DNA of 64,000 bases, taken from positions 9,104,819 to 9,168,818 of the forward strand of contig CM021315.1 of NCBI GenBank assembly GCA_010645155.1, in the 5' to 3' direction. Shown here piece by piece: positions 24,794-35,275 of the stretch; positions within the stretch are counted from its first letter, which is position 1; each line of letters opens with the position of its first letter. The notes under the pieces are model-generated. The model worked only from the letters and a program-made list of their open reading frames with translations. It was not told the DNA's origin and ran no database searches. The translations under genes and the position numbers were made by a program. This DNA comes from Tigriopus japonicus. Its lineage: Eukaryota; Arthropoda; Copepoda; Harpacticoida; Harpacticidae.

Positions 24794-25178
24794 CAGGGTC
24801 GGCGGTCCAAGTGTAGATTTTGGCATTTTTAGAACATAACCCATACTCGCTTTGGCTATGATTGAGTCTCATGGACTTCCTTTTTTTGCCAATCCTTAAA
24901 AGTGAGACATGTTGGGATACCAAAGAGTCTATTCCAACCCAAAATTTTGCCCTCCTCCCCTTGAGGTACAAATGCAAGGCACTGTGCCAACTGTTCCAAT
25001 TATTTTATCATTGCCATGATCTCGTTTATGCCCAAGGGTTTCAACAAGGATATGTTTAAAATAACTTGTATTCCTTAATAGTTCGGGATTGTCAAACTGC
25101 AAATTTAAAAAAAAAAATATCAAAAACCATAATGCTTATGACGGTATTAAGGGGTCTACACTTAGGCCGCCGACCCTG
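24794..25178. mobile_element. MITE with TA target duplication, absent from the paralogous site
   Basis: 385 bp. Left terminus CAGGGTCGGCGGTCCAAGTG and right terminus CTTAGGCCGCCGACCCTG are inverses over about 24 bp. It is flanked by TA on both sides (24792-24793, 25179-25180), while the paralogous site near 40677 has a single TA in GAACTAAGTCTG. TA duplications are typical of Tc1/mariner-driven elements. Confidence 0.88.
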
Positions 25179-25266
25179 TAAGTCTATCTCAATAAAAAGT
25201 GTTACGTAAAACCCACTTCAGACAAGTTCATGATGGAAATCCTCGTTATTTCTTGTCCTACTAAAT

Positions 25267-26274
25267 CACGGTGTTCCGAATGGCTTTTTAGGTTTGAATC
25301 AAAATACCCAAAGACACCATGGCAATTTTTGGACCCACAATTCAATGGGGAACAACTTTACTTTTGTTGTATTATACAAGATTAGGTCCAGGGAAAAAGT
25401 TATATACCTAAAAACCTATTAAATATAAAAAAATTAACAAACTATTTAATCCATATTTAGAGACCATTTAGTTACCATATGAATTCAAATTGCAAAAATT
25501 GCAAAAATAAGTGATTTTTTTCAGTTTTGAAACTTATGTGAAAATAGCTCAAAATATGAAAAAATATCACTTAAAATGCACTTAAACAAGATTTTTGGAA
25601 AGTTATTTTCATAACTATTTAGAGTACGCTATGATGTGTGTTGTGCCAAAATTTCAAATAAAAAATTCTAACAGGTTCATATCCAAAATTACGAGTTCTA
25701 GAAGGACCATGTTCAAAATGGACTAAAATCGAGACTTGAAACATTAACCGATTTTTGCAAAACTTTAAATTATTACCCAACTTTGAGTGTCTTTGATACT
25801 GCAAAAGTTTTTTTATTGGAAAATGTATTTTAAATGCCTTTTATGTGCTATTTTTTCTTATTTTGAGCTATTTTGACATAAGTTCCAAAACTCAAAAAAA
25901 ATATTTATGTTTGCAATATTGAAAAGCTATGTGAAATCTTTGGGAATTTGTTTTTTCATATAACTGTAACGTTTTTCGGCTTTTTGGGGTCAAAAATGGA
26001 CCATTCAAAGTCAAATAACTCAGCTGTTGCTGAATGAATTTTTATTCAATTTGAATTCATATGGTAACTAAATGGTCTCTAAATATGGATTAAATAGTTT
26101 GTTAATTTTTTTTTATATTTAATAGGTTTTTAGGTATATAACTTTTTCCCTGGACCTAATCTTGTATAATACAACAAAAGTAAAGTTGTTCCCCATTGAA
26201 TTGTGGGTCCAAAAATTGCCATGGTGTCTTTGGGTATTTTGATTCAAACCTAAAAAGCCATTCGGAACACCGTG
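25267..26274. mobile_element. Foldback transposon (1008 bp) with near-identical arms
   Basis: Begins CACGGTGTTCCGAATGGC and ends with the inverse GCCATTCGGAACACCGTG. The outer arms match for about 225 bp with almost no differences, and weaker inverted similarity continues inward. TAAA flanks both ends (25262-25265, 26275-26278) and occurs once at the empty site near 40815 upstream of sulfotransferase C. No coding capacity is visible. Confidence 0.88.
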
Positions 26275-26946
26275 TAAAAGTAATAGTGTGGTCAAACTTC
26301 TCTTATCTTTTCTCAATTTGAATACAGATTTTGTATTTTCTTCTTGAACTGATCTTCATTCGAGTTGTAACCCGAAAAGTGGCGGTCAACATGGCGGATA
26401 ACAATTTTCCTTTCACTTTCCATTCGGTTTCGGAAGAACACCTGGAAGCCAAGCGAAAGGTTTTCAAAGAGGATTCCCTGGAAATCAATGTGACAAAAGT
26501 TATGCCTGGTAAGAGTAAAAATGTTAACCCTGTTGATTTGTCATAGGTGAAATGTTAAAAGTGCCGCTATCCTTGTTTGCAAATAAAGTTGAGCTTTTCT
26601 TCCGAGTTTTCCTGTCAGTTAAGTTTTCGCAGGTGAACCTTCCCATCCATAGCAATTGATCTCAACATTTTGTCTTGACTTTGAGCTGACCATTAAGCAT
26701 ATTACATACTTGTAATTGCAAAAGATTACTTGACGTAATAAACAATGTGAATATTGTAACAAAACTTGATTGGTGAAACGAATTTTAAAGGCAATTTCTT
26801 TCATCATTTTTATTGAACTATTGACTATCAATTTTATATTGAATTTTTGACCATTAATTTATCATTCATCACTGTAAAATCAAATGAAACAATGACATTT
26901 TCAATTGCATTTAAATACATTTGAAATGAAGGTATTTATAATTAGT

Positions 26947-27468
26947 AGGGCCCGAAAAAATATGTTTATTCTTCAAAAAGCTGAAATATTTGGAAAAAGA
27001 CGGATATTTAAGAAAAAAAATTTACAAGGCCATTGTTCGGTTTTTTGTCTGTGTGCACCGATTTTCCAAATTTATTTCTGATGAATTTGATGCATATGCC
27101 CGTTTTTGGAGGCATACTTGAATGTAATTGATTCAAAAATATAATTTTTAGTTTGCATCAATAGATGGCGCAGTTTTTTTCGTTTATGACAGTAGTTTTG
27201 GTTGTGAAGGTTAAATTTCAGGACAAATGCCATTTTGTAGAGGTTGTTGTATTTTGGGTTCATTTTTGGTAGGCCCTATTGAGCATTGGTCGTTCTTTTA
27301 TTTTCCTAAATTTTGTTGGAAATATTTTTTCTTACTCAAGTAATCAAGAAATTATTTATTTTTTCCTTGAAAAAGACAAAATATTTTAAAAAATCGAGAA
27401 AATTGAAAACTATTCTTAAATGATTTTATAATTTAAAAAAAATTATTTCCGGGCCCTGGTAATACATT
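26947..27468. repeat. GGGCCCG-ended repeat, copy 1
   Basis: Ends AGGGCCCGAAAAAATA and ATTATTTCCGGGCCCT are inverses. Internal blocks such as ATGGCGCAGTTTTTTTCGTT and ATGCCATTTTGTAGAG recur in a second copy at 60953-61512. It lies in intron 1 of sulfotransferase B. Confidence 0.75.
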
Positions 27469-27523
27469 ACATTTCAACCTATGTAAACAATTTTCAATAA
27501 CAAATTACAATTAAGCAAATATT

Positions 27524-27715
27524 AAGGAAACCAGAGTGCTACTGGAGCGCGTACTAATGCGTTCTTATAAGAAGCGAATGTACAGACGGTACAGACCCAG
27601 ACGGCGTAGGTTTGAACCATGTCGGGGATCGGATTGAAGCTGTCGGGAGTAATCCTTGATTACAGGGAATCGCATTCCTTGTAGCGGTAGTAGAAAATCT
27701 GCAACAAAAAAAAAA
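27524..27715 (+). mobile_element. tRNA-headed SINE (S1), diverged copy
   Basis: Head resembles a class II tRNA (A-box region near CCAGAGTGCTACTGG, B-box GGTTTGAACC, damaged). The tail has TTACAGGGAATCGCATTCC and TTGTAGCGGTAGTAGAAAAT followed by an A-rich run. Confidence 0.8.
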
Positions 27716-28353
27716 TTACATTTTCACTTGCAAAATAAGTTCTGTTTTCCAAAATCAAAAAGTATTTGGTGCTCTTTGCATTTGATTGCACTAAAAGAGG
27801 AATGGTTTCTATTTGCTTTCGAAAAATGGTTCAATGAGAAAAATGATTGAATTTAATTCCATTAATTGCTTTTTGAAACTAATTGTAATTGTGATTAATA
27901 TCGTTTGAAAATAAATAATTGGACTTAATTACTTTTGAAACCCAAATAATTGTAATTGTAATTAATTACAATTGAAAAGTGATTGACATAGGTCCAGACT
28001 TGACTAGCGGGACAAACCAAGCCTGAGACTACTCAGATCTAGCTAAACAAGCAGACTACGGTGACAGTAGTTTGATCCGTGACCTCTAAATGACTCAGGC
28101 TGTATTTTCTCGATTGACTCTGAGACGCAAACTTCATGAAGGATGTTTGCCTTACACACAACGCAACGCACTCTATGAGCTTCATCATGAACCACCGCCT
28201 TCAAGAATAACTCTAGGTAATCCCTTCCAGAGGGTGCTTTTGGGCGCCGTCAAAATTGAGATATCTTTAATTGAATTATCTATGCTAGCGGGTTAGTGGT
28301 GGCCATCTTGACAAATCTTGACTTTCAACTATCACTCAAGATTGACTTGGATT

Positions 28354-28520
28354 GTTGGTGCTAGGGTTGGAGGGTTGAGCCTCGCCTGGCCAACAAAGCC
28401 AGCCATCACATCGTCCAATTTTTATGTAATAGGCAATATCAAGTCCGGTAATAGAATGGTTCTCCGTCTGCGGGTGTGAATAAGCGTCTAAAAGTTTCCT
28501 TGAAGGTCGGGGAGGAGAAT
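28354..28520 (-). mobile_element. SINE S3 tail fragment in sulfotransferase B intron 1
   Basis: Shares GTTGGTGCTAGGGTTGG, AAAGCCAGCCATCACATCGTCC and GTCGGGGAGGAGAAT with the longer S3 copy at 29228-29456 but lacks its tRNA-like head. The same fragment is at 41614-41780 in copy C, so it predates the duplication. Confidence 0.65.
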
Positions 28521-29227
28521 TGAAACTGAGACTGAGAACTGAGTCTTTCTTTATTTTTTGCAATCTATTTAGGTCGTTTTATTCTACCAAAGGCATATGA
28601 AGAGGATGCTCAAAGGATTTATAACATGAAAATACGACCGGATGACATTTGGATTGTGACATTCCCTAAATGTGGCACAACATGGACCCAGGTGAGATAA
28701 AAAACGTTAAAATTGTTTTAAAATTGGAATTGATATTCATAATCTGATGCATTTTTAGGAATCAGTTTGGCAGATTGTCAATTTTGATTTGGAAAGCCAA
28801 ATTCCTTTTGATGCAAGGACACCGTTCCTAGAGTTTGGCCAAATCATGAAATCATCAGGAGCTATTGCCACCAAAATGGTCAATAATGAACCCCCACCGG
28901 AAATGATTTCTGATCCCATCAGCTACATTGACAAAATGACATCTCCAAGAGTGATTAAAACGCATATTTCCCTTGAATTGTTGCCACCCACATTAGTTGA
29001 GTCATGAAAAGGTATGGAGAACATTGGAAGTCATTGATAGAGCTAGGATCAAAATTTTTACTTTGATATGTTAAAACACTTTTTCGTCTGTTTTGGCCTG
29101 AAAGAGACTTCTTTGGGCTTTACACCTTATTTTAAACCTATTTTTGCATTTAGCTTCACAAGATGAAAAATACGTTTTGCGTTTTCAGACCCCATTTTTT
29201 TAAATTAAAATCTGAGTTTTGAATAGT

Positions 29228-29456
29228 GGGTGCTAGGGTCGGGGGTTTGATCCTTGCCCAGCCAGCGAAGCCAGCCATCACATCGTCCAGTTTTTCTTCG
29301 ATAGGCAATCTCTTGTCCGATATCAGATTGGTTCTCCGTTTGTGAGTATGGAATAGTGTCTTAAAGTTTCACTGTGCGAGGTCGGGGAGGAGAATAAAAC
29401 CTGGGACCTCTCTCACTGCAGGAAACTGCGCTAACCACGACACCACACCTCCTCCC
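29228..29456 (-). mobile_element. tRNA-headed SINE S3
   Basis: On the minus strand the right end reads GGAGGTGTGGTGTCGTGGTT followed by AGCGCAGTTTCCTGCAG, an A-box-like tRNA head, then GGTCCCAGGTTTT as a decayed B box. The body matches 28354-28520 and 41614-41780. Confidence 0.7.
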
Positions 29457-29617
29457 TGAGTAATAAAAAGTTCGTCAATATTTTTTAGGCGATTGAAAGA
29501 GTCCATTTTTAACCAAAAACTCCAGGACAAAAAAAATACCCAATGAAAAAACAGACCAAGTTTATTTGGCCCATTGAGTGTCAACTTAATAATAGGAAGT
29601 TTTAAAGGAAAATTATA

Positions 29618-29733
29618 AGGAAGCCAGAGTGGCCACGCGTACTAGCGCGTTCTTAAAATTGCCGCGTGTAAGTGCTTCCCCAGACGGCGTAGGTTCGAAT
29701 CCTGTTGGGGATCGGATTGAAGCTGTCGGGAGA
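29618..29733 (+). mobile_element. SINE S1 copy, interrupted by SINE S2
   Basis: Starts AGGAAGCCAGAGTGGCC with B box GGTTCGAATCC. It runs to GCTGTCGGGAGA, where another SINE is inserted. The remainder (GAAATCC) resumes at 30198. Confidence 0.85.
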
Positions 29734-30188
29734 TGTTTGTTTGTTTGTTGAGGAGTCAGAACGCAGCTTCGCAGCTGCGATCTGATAGAGGCTGTCCGCC
29801 ATATGGCGATATTGCCGCTCCACTTGGACAAGCTAACAAGCAAGCATTAATTTTTACCTCACCCTCGGGAATGACCCCAGGTTCGCCCATTTAAGCCGTC
29901 AAGGGCTGTGACTTCTGCATGTAACTTAATACCACAGGTCACTAGGACTCGGCAAGCCCGGGATCGAACCGGGGCTTGCCTAGTATTTGGCATTGAAAGA
30001 CAGTTCAATGCTAAATTTTAGCTCCGAAGATTTGAGTTTGGAATGTGTTGCATTTGAAAGACGGTTCAAATGCTAAATTTTGACTCCGAAGAGTTGAGTT
30101 TTGAGGGTGGCAGTCAGCCGGGATCGAACCCCAGCCATCTGCACGACAAACCGACGCAGTACGCACTACGCCATGCCTCACCCCTAAA
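29734..30188 (-). mobile_element. tRNA-headed SINE S2 inserted into S1 with 9-bp duplication
   Basis: GTCGGGAGA flanks both ends (29725-29733, 30189-30197). On the minus strand it starts with a tRNA-like head (GGCATGGCGTAGTGCGTACT, B box GGGGTTCGATCCC) and ends in a CAAA-rich tail. A related tail is at 47568-47650. A second GGTTCGATCCC near 29960 suggests a dimeric head. Confidence 0.8.
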
Positions 30189-30205
30189 GTCGGGAGAAAT
30201 CCTTT

Positions 30206-30404
30206 TAAAGGAAGCCAGAGTGGCCACGAGTACTAGCGCGTTCTTAAAAGTGCCGAGTGTAAGTGCTTCCCCAGACGGCGTAGGTTCGAATCCTGTTGGG
30301 GGTCGGATTGAAGCTGTCGGGAGAAATCCTTCAATTTACAGGGAATCGCATTCCTTGTAGCGGTAATAAAAAATCCGCAAAAAAAAATACACAAAAAAAA
30401 AAAA
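30206..30404 (+). mobile_element. tRNA-headed SINE S1, full copy
   Basis: Head AAGGAAGCCAGAGTGGCC, B box GGTTCGAATCC, then the tail TTTACAGGGAATCGCATTCC and TTGTAGCGGTAATAAAAAAT, and an A-rich end. It lies in intron 3 of sulfotransferase B. Confidence 0.88.
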
Positions 30405-31650
30405 CTTGATTGAGAAAAAGAAGAAAAAACCATTGATGGCAATATTTTTAACTTAAAAATATTATTTTCTTTTTTTGCCAATTTCTCAACCTTTTCCTTG
30501 CCCTCTAGCGAGTGAGGATGAGCAATTTTCATAGCTATTTTCAATTTATCCCATTTTTCAGTTGTCTACGTGTGCCGCAATCCAAAAGACACATGTGTTT
30601 CATATTTCCATCATAGCTCAATTGGAAAAATCGTGTATAAGCTCTTTGGAGACTTTGAAGACTACAGTGAACTATTCTTTGATGGCCGGCTTGTCTTCGG
30701 AGATTATTGGCAACATTTGAAGGTAGATACATAATTGATAAAAATGTTTTTGGTGGATATGCTTCATGTATTGACCCAAATTACAAAGAAAATGGAAGAA
30801 ATATGGAAGAAAATGGAAACGAAGGAACTACTTCTAGACCCACAATGTTTGCTTTCTAATAAAGGAGACAATTTAGACAAGGAAAAATTGGAGGAAACTT
30901 CGTTTTCTTTTCTTCACTTTTAAAATCAGGTTGGGCCATCAAAGTTCTTAAATTTGGAGATATGAAACTGAAAAGAAATGTCCGTGCTTTAAAAATTAAA
31001 TACTTTTCCTTTTTTTCAGTCAGGATGGGCTCTCCGAAATCATAAAAATTTCAAATTCATCTGGTTTGAGGACATGAAAAAAGACCATAAGGCCGGACTA
31101 AAAGATCTTGCCCAATTCCTGGGATATGAGCGCTCTGAGGAACAACTTGATGCTTTGGTCAATCACTTGACCATCGATAATATGAGGAAGACGTCGATGG
31201 CCAAAGCCAGGAATGAGTACGAAAAGGAGCTCCGATCCAAGTTCTTCCGTAAAGGCCAAGTGGGCGATTGGAGCAATTACTTTCAAGGAGAGACTCTGAA
31301 AAAGTGGGATGATTGGATCAAGGGCCACTTGGAGGGAACAGATATCAAGATGAGTTTCAAGTGACTTACTTGACCAAGGTGAAATCTAAAATAAATCTGA
31401 AAAAAGCATTCCTTAAACATTAACGTAGCACTTTGTTTCAAGCTGGCAGGATAATGAAATAAAGATTGTCATGAAAATTAGACCAAAAACATACAAAGCA
31501 AAAAGGCAAAAACCACGCAATTTCAATCACTAATAAATGCCACGTGTTTAAAGTAAGGACAACAAAAAACCTGCTGCAAAACAAAGACGAAGTCAATCCT
31601 TTAAACCTGACTAAAATAGCTTTAAAGTGTGAATTTCATTACCATACATT

Positions 31651-32119
31651 AGAGACGCTCTAGTGAGAGACGGGCGAGATTGAGACCGGCGTCAATGACG
31701 TCATCCAGTTCACATCATGTGATTGAATGATACCCTTTTCGGCGCCGGTTTCAACATTTCCAAACAGATGGAAGCCTCAACAAGCTGTCGCTCAATCCAG
31801 TGCCTCCGCATCTTTTTATGAAGCAGAACGTTTGCGTTTTTCTAGAGGCCTACCTAATGTGCTGTAAAATGGGTTGATGCTTCCAACTTTTATTTTTCTG
31901 CTCAAAACCCAACTTGAAAGTTTGCAATTTAAGATTCTGAACATTTGGCAAGGTCATTGGAAAAGGTTTTAGTAAACATTCCATTTAGCGATTTTTTTTA
32001 CGTCCAAAGCATGGAGAGCCTGTTTATTTGGAAATGTTTTTAGTTCAAAAAAATGTTCACTTTTCTCCATGGCGCTTGAGTCAAACCCCCGCCGGTCTCT
32101 GAAAATAAAGCGTCTCTAC
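31651..32119. mobile_element. TIR element downstream of sulfotransferase B
   Basis: Left end AGAGACGCTCTAGTGAGAGA and right end inverse (AAAGCGTCTCT, preceded by CCGGTCTCTG) form imperfect inverted repeats. ATACATT lies on both sides, and the corresponding 3' flank of sulfotransferase A (24077-24085) has a single TATACATTA. About 470 bp, no coding capacity. Confidence 0.65.
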
Positions 32120-32189
32120 TATACATTAGTGATAGAAGGAAAGTGCTTTCGGCCAAAATTTTGGTTCCGGTTTCAGTTATTCTTACCGG

Positions 32190-32990
32190 GGGGTGCGGAT
32201 TTTTTAATACCGCTACAAGGAATGGGATTCCCTGTATAGAGAGTTAATAATTAACATTGTTTATAAAATTACCGTTTATATGAAATTTGATCTACCAATG
32301 AGTTACTGTTGGCAGATCTGTACAAGCCTTGAATAGTGGGTTGATCAGGAGTAGTATTTAAAAATTTGTTCAATCCTGTCTTAAATGCTGTTAGAGGATC
32401 AGCTCCTACATATTCCCGACGAAGAGTAATGGGTAACAAATTGAATAATGAAAGAGCCCGATAAAGAAATGAAATCTAGTACCGATTAGATAAACCGATT
32501 AGATAAAGATCTAATTCTTGTTTAAAATTTGACAATGGGTCATTTGTTCTATAGAATCTTCAGAGAGAATTTGGAAACAAATGGTTCAACATCGACCCTC
32601 TGTTTAAAATGAAGGAGGTTTTATATTTTTTTGCAAGTTTCGTTTCACTTGGAAAAAACTTGAACGTGACCTCACACGTGATGCCTCCTCTTTCGCTGAC
32701 ATTATAATTTATTTCTGGATTGGAATGTATTTGAAGACAAAAAGTATTTGGTACCACTCGTACTTTCCCTGGACAGTGTATATAAACCATGGGAGGGACC
32801 GAAGCCTTTCCCAATAACTCAGTTGCTACATCCCAGTAATTGTTCATGTGAAGCTCCATTGTACCTTCTTGATTTTGTTTAATCCTAATGCTGATACTGG
32901 AACCCATATGGGAGATGCATATTCCAGATGGGGTTGAACTATTGACTTTTCGAGGGTTTTCATGATGTTTGATCAAAAAGTTCTGAAACT
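32190..32990 (-). pseudogene. LINE family L1x 3' end fragment (decayed)
   Basis: The minus strand encodes a decayed RT C-terminal region similar to the better copy at 50018-50704 (HSNPEINYNVSERGG against CPNPGFEISCSNRRG). It is followed by the family 3' UTR and the tail AATCCCATTCCTTGTAGCGG. Several frameshifts; no function expected. Confidence 0.7.
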
Positions 32991-33232
32991 TTTGGTTTTA
33001 TGGCTCCTTACATGTTTGCAATTACCAAAAACCTTCAACACATGAGCAATTTGAATTCTTGACTGAATTTTGCAGACATACCGGGTGAAGCGGAATAAGG
33101 CATAGTTTTTTTCACAATCTATTTCAAGACCCTAAAATGGCGGAATTCAGATCAAAATTAGATAAAAGAAAGTTTTGTGAATGTCCTAACTAGAAATTTG
33201 TAAAACACACATTTCTCTACGACGTCTTCACT

Positions 33233-33434
33233 TTGAGCACCATGGCCCGCAACAAACTGCTCGAGATCATCGTCGCGAGGATTCAGAGGGACAAGCCCAA
33301 CATTAACATCACAAGGGACCTTCACATCCCCGTGCAGACTGTCTACAAGGCCAAAAATGACATGCTCGCCCATGGGACCATCGACTACTTGCCAAGGACT
33401 AGAAGGCCTCGCTCAGAGGCCAGGATTGCCCTGA
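33233..33434 (+). pseudogene. Mariner-like transposase, N-terminal piece
   Basis: Opens MARNKLLEIIVARIQRDKP with a helix-turn-helix (ITRDLHIPVQTVYKAKNDML) and a linker ending TRRPRSEARIALRG, where an LTR begins. The rest of the same element resumes after 34130. Confidence 0.78.
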
Positions 33435-33437
33435 GGG

Positions 33438-33618
33438 GTGTGTTGTACTTGTTGTCCTCTCTCTATACTCTCCTTCGTTATTCGTATTGTGCGTTCTCCT
33501 TTCTATTTAAACCTGTCGTTCTGTTCTTTCTCTATCCATTCTCCTACGTTTTTCAATCGAATAAACATTCTTCCACCGTTCTCCCGGTCTCCCACGTTTG
33601 TCCGTAGTCGTACATAAC
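33438..33618 (+). mobile_element. LTR and primer-binding region of a retrotransposon
   Basis: Starts TGTGTTGTACTTG, contains AATAAA (about 33560) and ends ACATAACA, so it has TG...CA ends over about 180 bp. It is followed at once by TGGCGCAGTGGTGG, which resembles a primer-binding site. The downstream DNA to about 34130 may be decayed internal sequence; a second LTR was not identified. Confidence 0.6.
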
Positions 33619-34134
33619 ATGGCGCAGTGGTGGTAACATCCAAGTTAAGTCGGATGTTCTCAAACCTGTGGGATTCCGAGGACGTCGTCGTGTTTGTGGA
33701 GGTTGGAGATGGATCCAAAGGTTGAGCGAGTCCCTCTGTCACAGTTAAAGAGGAAACCTGGTGTGCTCCGTTTGTGGGCGTGTGGAGCCCTTAAAGCCCT
33801 CAAATCCCGTGTGGAGGGTCTTTTTCTGTGGATGTGGGGTCCATAGAGTTTTGGCAAATCTCAAGTCTGGAGAACGATCTCCAAGCCATGGAAGCCCGTT
33901 GTGAGGCCTACGGGGACTCTCATATAGAGACCCCGTGTCCGGCTGAGATTGCCAAGCATGAGGATGATCGTTTCCTCTGTGTGGTCCAACGTGGGATTTT
34001 TTCCTTGGAGCACGAAATCCGAACCATCCGTTGTCATTGTGAGACTTTGGTCATGAACCAGATGCCATCCACGGCATCTGGTTCTGTTCTTCTGCTTTGG
34101 TGATCTATGCCATCTGGGGAACACGGCAGGCAAG

Positions 34135-34700
34135 GTTCTGATGTTAAGTTATGAAGAGGTCTTTCATTTGACTAAGCACCTGAACAGGCCCAACGACAGG
34201 ACCTTGGCCACAAGCTCAAATGCTGTCGACCCCAAGAACAGGTTTGTTGGCCACGCCAAGTTCCCCAGAAGGCAAAATGTTCTTTGGGTTCATTGGGTCA
34301 GATGGCAAGGCATTCCCTGGCGTTTGGGTCAATGGCATAATGGATGGGCCTTTGTGCCGCCGCATCCTCATCAGGAAGGTCATCCTCATCCTCAATGCCA
34401 CATATGGCGCTGGCAACTACGCCTGAGTGCAGTGGCGCCAGCAGCCACACAAGCAAGGTGGCCATGAGCTACTTGATGGACAAACTGATGAGGGAAAATG
34501 TTTGGTCAAAGGGGTCGTGGCCGCACAACAGCTGCAACCTGAAACCTCTTGACTGCAGTGTCTGGTCCTAAGTTGATAACGAGGCCAACAACATCTACCA
34601 CCCCAATCTAGAGGCAAATAAGGCGGCAGTGGAAGGGATTGGAACACCATGCCGGCTGCCTACATCAGGACCACATGCAGCAGGTTTAGGGCCGGTATGA
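34135..34700 (+). pseudogene. Mariner-like transposase, C-terminal piece, frameshifted
   Basis: Continues the piece at 33233: NRPNDRTLATSSNAVDPKNR in one frame, FFGFIGSDGKAFPGVWVNGI in another, then GASSHTSKVAMSYLMDKL and HNSCNLKPLDCSVWS in a third. These match the catalytic core blocks of mariner-type transposases (family normally D-GASCHTS and NSCDLNPLD), with a catalytic Asp lost to Asn in NSCNL. Confidence 0.75.
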
Positions 34701-34972
34701 TGTTGTAGTCAGGTGCTTTCGGTTTTGGTTAAGAGCCCTTTCAGTCCATCAACACTTCACATAGTAACAAATAATTAAAATGTGCTTGAACCTATGTTGT
34801 CCAGGGGGAATGATTTCTTCACAAATATGTGTTTCGTGGGAAGAGCGAGCTGTAGCCACATGAAATCCAACAGTGGGCAAACTTTATTACTAAATTCTAT
34901 TATTATAGGGTCTATCTCATTCAAGTTAGTTCATCATCCATTTTGCGTTAACCATTATTTGTAGGCGCGCGA

Positions 34973-35046
34973 GGTAAATAGGTCACAAGGTAAAAATGGT
35001 CACAAGGTAAAAAGAACGTGATAAACAGGTCACAGTAAAAAGGTAA
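34973..35046. repeat. GGTCAC iterons, left terminus of an inverted-repeat element
   Basis: About four spaced copies of GGTCACAAGGTAAAAA. They are the inverse of the GTGACCTTTTTAC iterons at 24260-24340, 40205-40225 and 51630-51730, so this looks like the left end of an element whose right end is near 40225. Confidence 0.6.
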
Positions 35047-35275
35047 CAGACCTATGCAGCTCCAGAGTTGGCCAAGGGGGTGAACCCACAGACCCTGGTT
35101 GTTGTTGTTGTTGTTGTTGTTGAATGACTTTATTTCCAGGTTTATAAGAAAAAAACTGGCGTCTTTGCGGTATTTGCTACTGGCGACTAAAACTAAATAA
35201 TAATAAAAGTAGACTGCAGGTGAACAAGTTCATTAAATCATACGGCACTCCGATGCCAATTTATGGGCTGCACGT

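Larger units (their letters stand above)
24346..26508. repeat. Duplicated 5' flank of sulfotransferase B (segmental duplication unit)
   Basis: Apart from two later insertions, this flank aligns with 40226-41050 upstream of sulfotransferase C, for example GAACACGACTTTTCAGTCCC and AATCAAACACTCATTGATTA in both. B and C therefore duplicated with their upstream DNA. Confidence 0.8.
26391..31364 (+). pseudogene. Cytosolic sulfotransferase B, full length but with TGA at codon 162
   Basis: Exons 26391-26508, 28573-28691, 28759-29011, 30562-30722, 31020-31364 have the same lengths and phases as copy A. All SULT motifs are kept: TFPKCGTTW, KTHIS (A has KTHMP), YVCRNPKDTCVSY, RKGQVGDWSNYF. The only break is TGA at 29005-29007, in the last full-length stretch of exon 3, where A and D encode Cys. 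Read plainly this truncates the protein after 161 residues and removes the 3'-phosphate site, so pseudogene is the conservative call. Exons 4 and 5 nevertheless show no frameshift. Introns 1 and 3 are swollen by SINEs and other repeats. AATAAA is at 31390. Recoding is possible but not shown. Confidence 0.75.

Noticed and set aside
29005..29007. Selenocysteine codon as the firm reading of TGA in sulfotransferase B
   Set aside because: No convincing SECIS element was seen and selenoprotein sulfotransferases are not known to me; kept only as a test in the findings.
29618..29733. Functional tRNA gene suggested by A and B boxes
   Set aside because: The same head occurs four times with a common non-tRNA tail and A-rich end, as in a SINE; acceptor stems do not pair well.
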